DNA from: Aquimarina sp. AU474
GTDB lineage: Bacteria; Bacteroidota; Bacteroidia; Flavobacteriales; Flavobacteriaceae
Length of the DNA: 64,000 nt
Direction: 5' to 3'
NCBI RefSeq assembly: GCF_900312815.1
Contig: NZ_OMPE01000003.1
Location: 148,944 to 212,943 of the forward strand
Made by a program: the position numbers and the translations under genes. Under the pieces are notes generated by a model that saw only the letters and a list, made by a program, of their open reading frames with translations, had not been told where the DNA came from and searched no databases. Positions 61,152 through 64,000 of the stretch are shown here, in pieces (the first letter of the stretch is position 1; each line of letters opens with the position of its first letter).

Positions 61152-64000
61152 TTAGATGTTATTTATTACCTCTGGTAGTTGAAATACTCCAGGTTCTTTT
61201 AGTATAGAATAGTGATCTCCCTGAACAACATAAGAACTGATTTCTTTCTCAAAATAATCAGTAAAGCTTTCAATAGTAGTAGGGCTGGAACTTGCCTTTA
61301 TATATATTAATTGAGTCTCTAATTTGTCTTTCATTTTGAAACTAATAAAAGCGCTATACAAGGACCTTATGGTATTTACGTTAGTTATTAGATGTTCTAT
61401 GGCAATTTTGTCTATATCAGGAATTAACATTTTAAAATACTCTGGAAGAGCTTCTACCAATTCTTTATTGTCCTTTTTTATTAATATTGGTATACATTTC
61501 TTCCATAGACCTTCTATTGAATCTATTTTATCCAGTTTAATCTCTTCTTCTTTTAATAATTTGGTTAATAGATCTTTTTCTTCTTTTATCGAAAGTGAAA
61601 ATATTTTAGAATCATCAAAACTAGGTACTTGAGAATCTATCATAAACAATTGATGTACTGTATCACCTAAATGTTTCATCTGACGTACAATTTCATAAGC
61701 AACAATTCCTCCAAGACTCCAACCCAAAAGAGTATAAGGTCCTTTGGCTTGTATTTGTTTTATCTTCTTTATGTAGTTCGTTGCCAGTTCTTGTATTGTT
61801 AACTCTTTAGGGCTAAAACTTGTAATTGAAGTATTCCTTATTCCCCAACAATTATAACTCTTAAGCAATCCTGCTAGTTTAATATATCCGTTAATATCTC
61901 CACTTACATCATGAATCATAAACAAGTTATTCGTTGTTTCTGATTTACTTATCGAAATAATTGATTCTTTTTCTTTTACAGAAGTTTGAATTTTAGGTAA
62001 ACTGGAAATGTGCTCTGAAATACTTCTGATTGTAGTTCTTTTAAAGATCTCTATTAATGGAACCTTTACATTAAATACACTTGATAATCGATTAACTAAA
62101 TCATTAACTTTAAATGAATTCCCCCCTAACTCAAAGAAGCTTCTGGTAACACTAATCACATCACTATCTAAACGTAATATATCACCCCAAATCTCTACTA
62201 ATTTCTCTTCTACTTCATTTGAGGCAGGCTCATAGGCCGCTCCTGCACTAATTTCTGGAACCGGTAAAGATTTGTGAGCAACCTTACCATTAACCGTTAA
62301 CGGAATCGATTCTAGATGAACATAATATGTAGGGATCATATACTCTGGTAATACCTCTACTAAATGATCTCGTAGATCTGATGCCAATAATTCCTCTTCT
62401 GATACATAATAGCTTGCCAAATATCTATCAGATTCACTATCTCCACCTAAAATTACAACAGCCTCTTCTACTCCTTCATATCGCTGTACTTGATACTCGA
62501 TCTCTCCCAACTCTATACGATAACCTCGTAACTTAATTTGAAAATCTTTTCTACCTAAGAAATCTATACTACCATCTGCTAACCATCTACACAAATCTCC
62601 TGTGCGATACACCTTCTCTCCTGCGTGATATGGATTATCAACAAACTTCTCTTTTGTTAAACTATCATTATTCAAATACCCTACACTTACTCCTGCTCCT
62701 CCTATACATAGCTCTCCTATAACTCCTATTGGACATAAATGACCAAACCTATCGATTACATAAAATGAAGTGTTATCAATGGGTTTACCAATAGGGATTC
62801 TTATATCAGATTCTTTAAAATCACACTCATAATAAGAAACATGTACTGTAGCTTCTGTAGGACCATATAAATTAATAAGTGCTGTATTATTAGCAGCATA
62901 TAAGGTATCTCTAAAACTATAAACATGATCTATACTTAAAGCCTCTCCACTCGAAAAAACTTGTCGTAAACTCTGCAATCTAACCATATCAGCTGTGCTT
63001 AAATCTGAAAGAAAAACACTCAACATCGAAGGAACAAAATGGATCACTGTAACTCCATTAGTGTCTATCCCATCAATAATCGAACGTGGATCCTTCTCCC
63101 CTTCCGGTGGTAATAAATAAAGACTCGCTCCACTGATAGACCATCTAAATAACTCCCATATGGATACATCAAAAACTAATGGGGTTTTTTGAAGCAACAC
63201 ATCATCAATAGTCAATGGATATTTATCCTGAGCCCACTGTAATTGGTTTACTACAGAATGATGCTCGATCATTACTCCCTTGGGTTGACCTGTACTACCA
63301 GAGGTATAAATCACATAAGCCAAATCTGAACCACTAACATCTCGCAAGTACTCCTTATCCTGATTCGCTATCTTTTGATCTAATCCATCAATATCTAAAA
63401 ACGTTATATCCTCTCCTAAAACAGAAGTATCGATATGCTTTTCATGACCAATTAATACTCCTAAACCCGAATCTGAAACTATAGATCGTATACGATCCAA
63501 TGGTTGTTCTATCGATAATGGAAGGTAAACTCCTCCAGATTTCATGATCCCAAAAATCAAGGGAATCAAATCCGCTTCCCTATCTATTAATAATCCTACA
63601 AGGTCTCCTTTCTTTACATCTAATTCGTTCTGTAGATAAGCTGCTATTTGATTAGACTTAACTCGTAATTTCTCATAAGTAATACTACCTTCTGCATATG
63701 TTACGGCTACCCTATTAGGATTAATTTTCACTTGTGCTTCAAACAAATCTATAATCGTCTTATCTCTTGGATAATCAACCTTAGTATCGTTAAATGTTTG
63801 TAATAATAATTGCTCCTCCTTTTTATCTAATAATACTATATCACTTAGCAAAATATCGGGATTGGATAATACGGTATCGACAATACGCTCAAAATAAGTA
63901 ACAAAACGAGCTATGGTATCCTGATCAAATAAATCAGTAGCATATACATAGTTTAACAACAAACCATCATCTCCCTCTAAAACATCTAAGGTTAAATCAA
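61152..64000 (-). CDS. Nonribosomal peptide synthetase, C-terminal part (5' end cut by window edge)
   Basis: The frame is open to the right edge; the part seen from codon 63962 has 936 residues with no stop before. Order: end of a condensation domain (1-45), adenylation domain (about 70-560), carrier domain with Ser616 in LGGNSFK, and a thioesterase (about 680-936) with Ser749 in GWSLGG, Asp776 and His917. The ten A-domain specificity residues read D265 V266 W269 H308 F336 S338 L365 V373 H374 K560, nearly the serine code DVWHFSLVDK with His instead of Asp at one position. It is therefore the final module, adding serine or a similar residue and releasing the chain. The peptidase-exporter gene starts 33 bases downstream. 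Confidence 0.93.
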   Translation of the reverse strand, partial: DLTLDVLEGDDGLLLNYVYATDLFDQDTIARFVTYFERIVDTVLSNPDILLSDIVLLDKKEEQLLLQTFNDTKVDYPRDKTIIDLFEAQVKINPNRVAVTYAEGSITYEKLRVKSNQIAAYLQNELDVKKGDLVGLLIDREADLIPLIFGIMKSGGVYLPLSIEQPLDRIRSIVSDSGLGVLIGHEKHIDTSVLGEDITFLDIDGLDQKIANQDKEYLRDVSGSDLAYVIYTSGSTGQPKGVMIEHHSVVNQLQWAQDKYPLTIDDVLLQKTPLVFDVSIWELFRWSISGASLYLLPPEGEKDPRSIIDGIDTNGVTVIHFVPSMLSVFLSDLSTADMVRLQSLRQVFSSGEALSIDHVYSFRDTLYAANNTALINLYGPTEATVHVSYYECDFKESDIRIPIGKPIDNTSFYVIDRFGHLCPIGVIGELCIGGAGVSVGYLNNDSLTKEKFVDNPYHAGEKVYRTGDLCRWLADGSIDFLGRKDFQIKLRGYRIELGEIEYQVQRYEGVEEAVVILGGDSESDRYLASYYVSEEELLASDLRDHLVEVLPEYMIPTYYVHLESIPLTVNGKVAHKSLPVPEISAGAAYEPASNEVEEKLVEIWGDILRLDSDVISVTRSFFELGGNSFKVNDLVNRLSSVFNVKVPLIEIFKRTTIRSISEHISSLPKIQTSVKEKESIISISKSETTNNLFMIHDVSGDINGYIKLAGLLKSYNCWGIRNTSITSFSPKELTIQELATNYIKKIKQIQAKGPYTLLGWSLGGIVAYEIVRQMKHLGDTVHQLFMIDSQVPSFDDSKIFSLSIKEEKDLLTKLLKEEEIKLDKIDSIEGLWKKCIPILIKKDNKELVEALPEYFKMLIPDIDKIAIEHLITNVNTIRSLYSAFISFKMKDKLETQLIYIKASSSPTTIESFTDYFEKEISSYVVQGDHYSILKEPGVFQLPEVINNI

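Noticed and set aside
1..64000. CRISPR arrays, tRNA genes, insertion sequences, integrases
   Set aside because: Reading both strands by eye showed no regular spaced repeats, no tRNA other than the tRNA-like part of ssrA, and no transposase or integrase motif.

Overview
The window is AT-rich chromosomal DNA that reads as a marine Flavobacteriaceae (Bacteroidota), of the kind seen in Aquimarina-like genomes. The evidence is: lipoproteins with SxC-type lipoboxes, genes without strong Shine-Dalgarno sequences, TAnnTTTG-type -7 promoter elements, families typical of the group (Lacal_2735-like, DUF4920, DUF6268, DUF1684, DUF4197, PqqB-like MBL), and a tmRNA tag reading GENNYALAA. The genus is inference. 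No tRNA, rRNA, CRISPR array, transposase or integrase was found.

Layout. 1-15.6 kb is mostly minus strand: a truncated MATE exporter, small secreted proteins, an M43-like lipoprotein protease, a PLP decarboxylase plus GNAT pair, a PPK2 / M28 peptidase / peptidase E group, a DUF6268 barrel with an NtrC-like regulator that lacks a DNA-binding domain, an ABC-2 transporter with an MscS channel, and grpE-dnaJ. 16-21 kb holds YceI, a TIGR01777 epimerase, mnmD-DUF4920, ilvE and a MazG-like enzyme. 21.3-25.75 kb is a compact regulatory locus: a cytoplasmic trypsin-like protease, a small unknown protein, a periplasmic TPR sensor kinase, a NarL-type regulator, and a separate small membrane protein. Two near-identical 7-2-7 inverted repeats precede the first and last genes of this locus at identical spacing to their promoter elements.

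25.8-54.8 kb is housekeeping and metabolism: an M49 peptidase, a CrcB fluoride channel, P-II, a porin, MFS, a DJ-1/PfpI lipoprotein, Lrp, an amidohydrolase, an AGCS symporter, a membrane-tethered LuxR-type protein, icmF, a large zinc protease, purU, PqqB-like MBL, DUF4197, pyrF and a saccharopine-dehydrogenase-like enzyme. The tmRNA gene ssrA follows at 54.8-55.2 kb.

From 55.4 kb to the right edge lies the 3' part of a nonribosomal peptide (NRPS) gene cluster on the minus strand. In transcription order it has a terminal NRPS module (A domain with a serine-like code, carrier, thioesterase), a serine peptidase fused to a peptide ABC exporter (the architecture of prodrug-activating NRPS peptidases such as ZmaM), an Asp/Glu racemase-like enzyme, a type II thioesterase, and an ornithine-carbamoyltransferase homologue whose amine-side residues are changed. 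The inferred product is a carbamoylated peptide made as an inactive prodrug and cleaved on export. This cluster and the 21-25 kb protease/two-component locus are the two most novel parts of the window.
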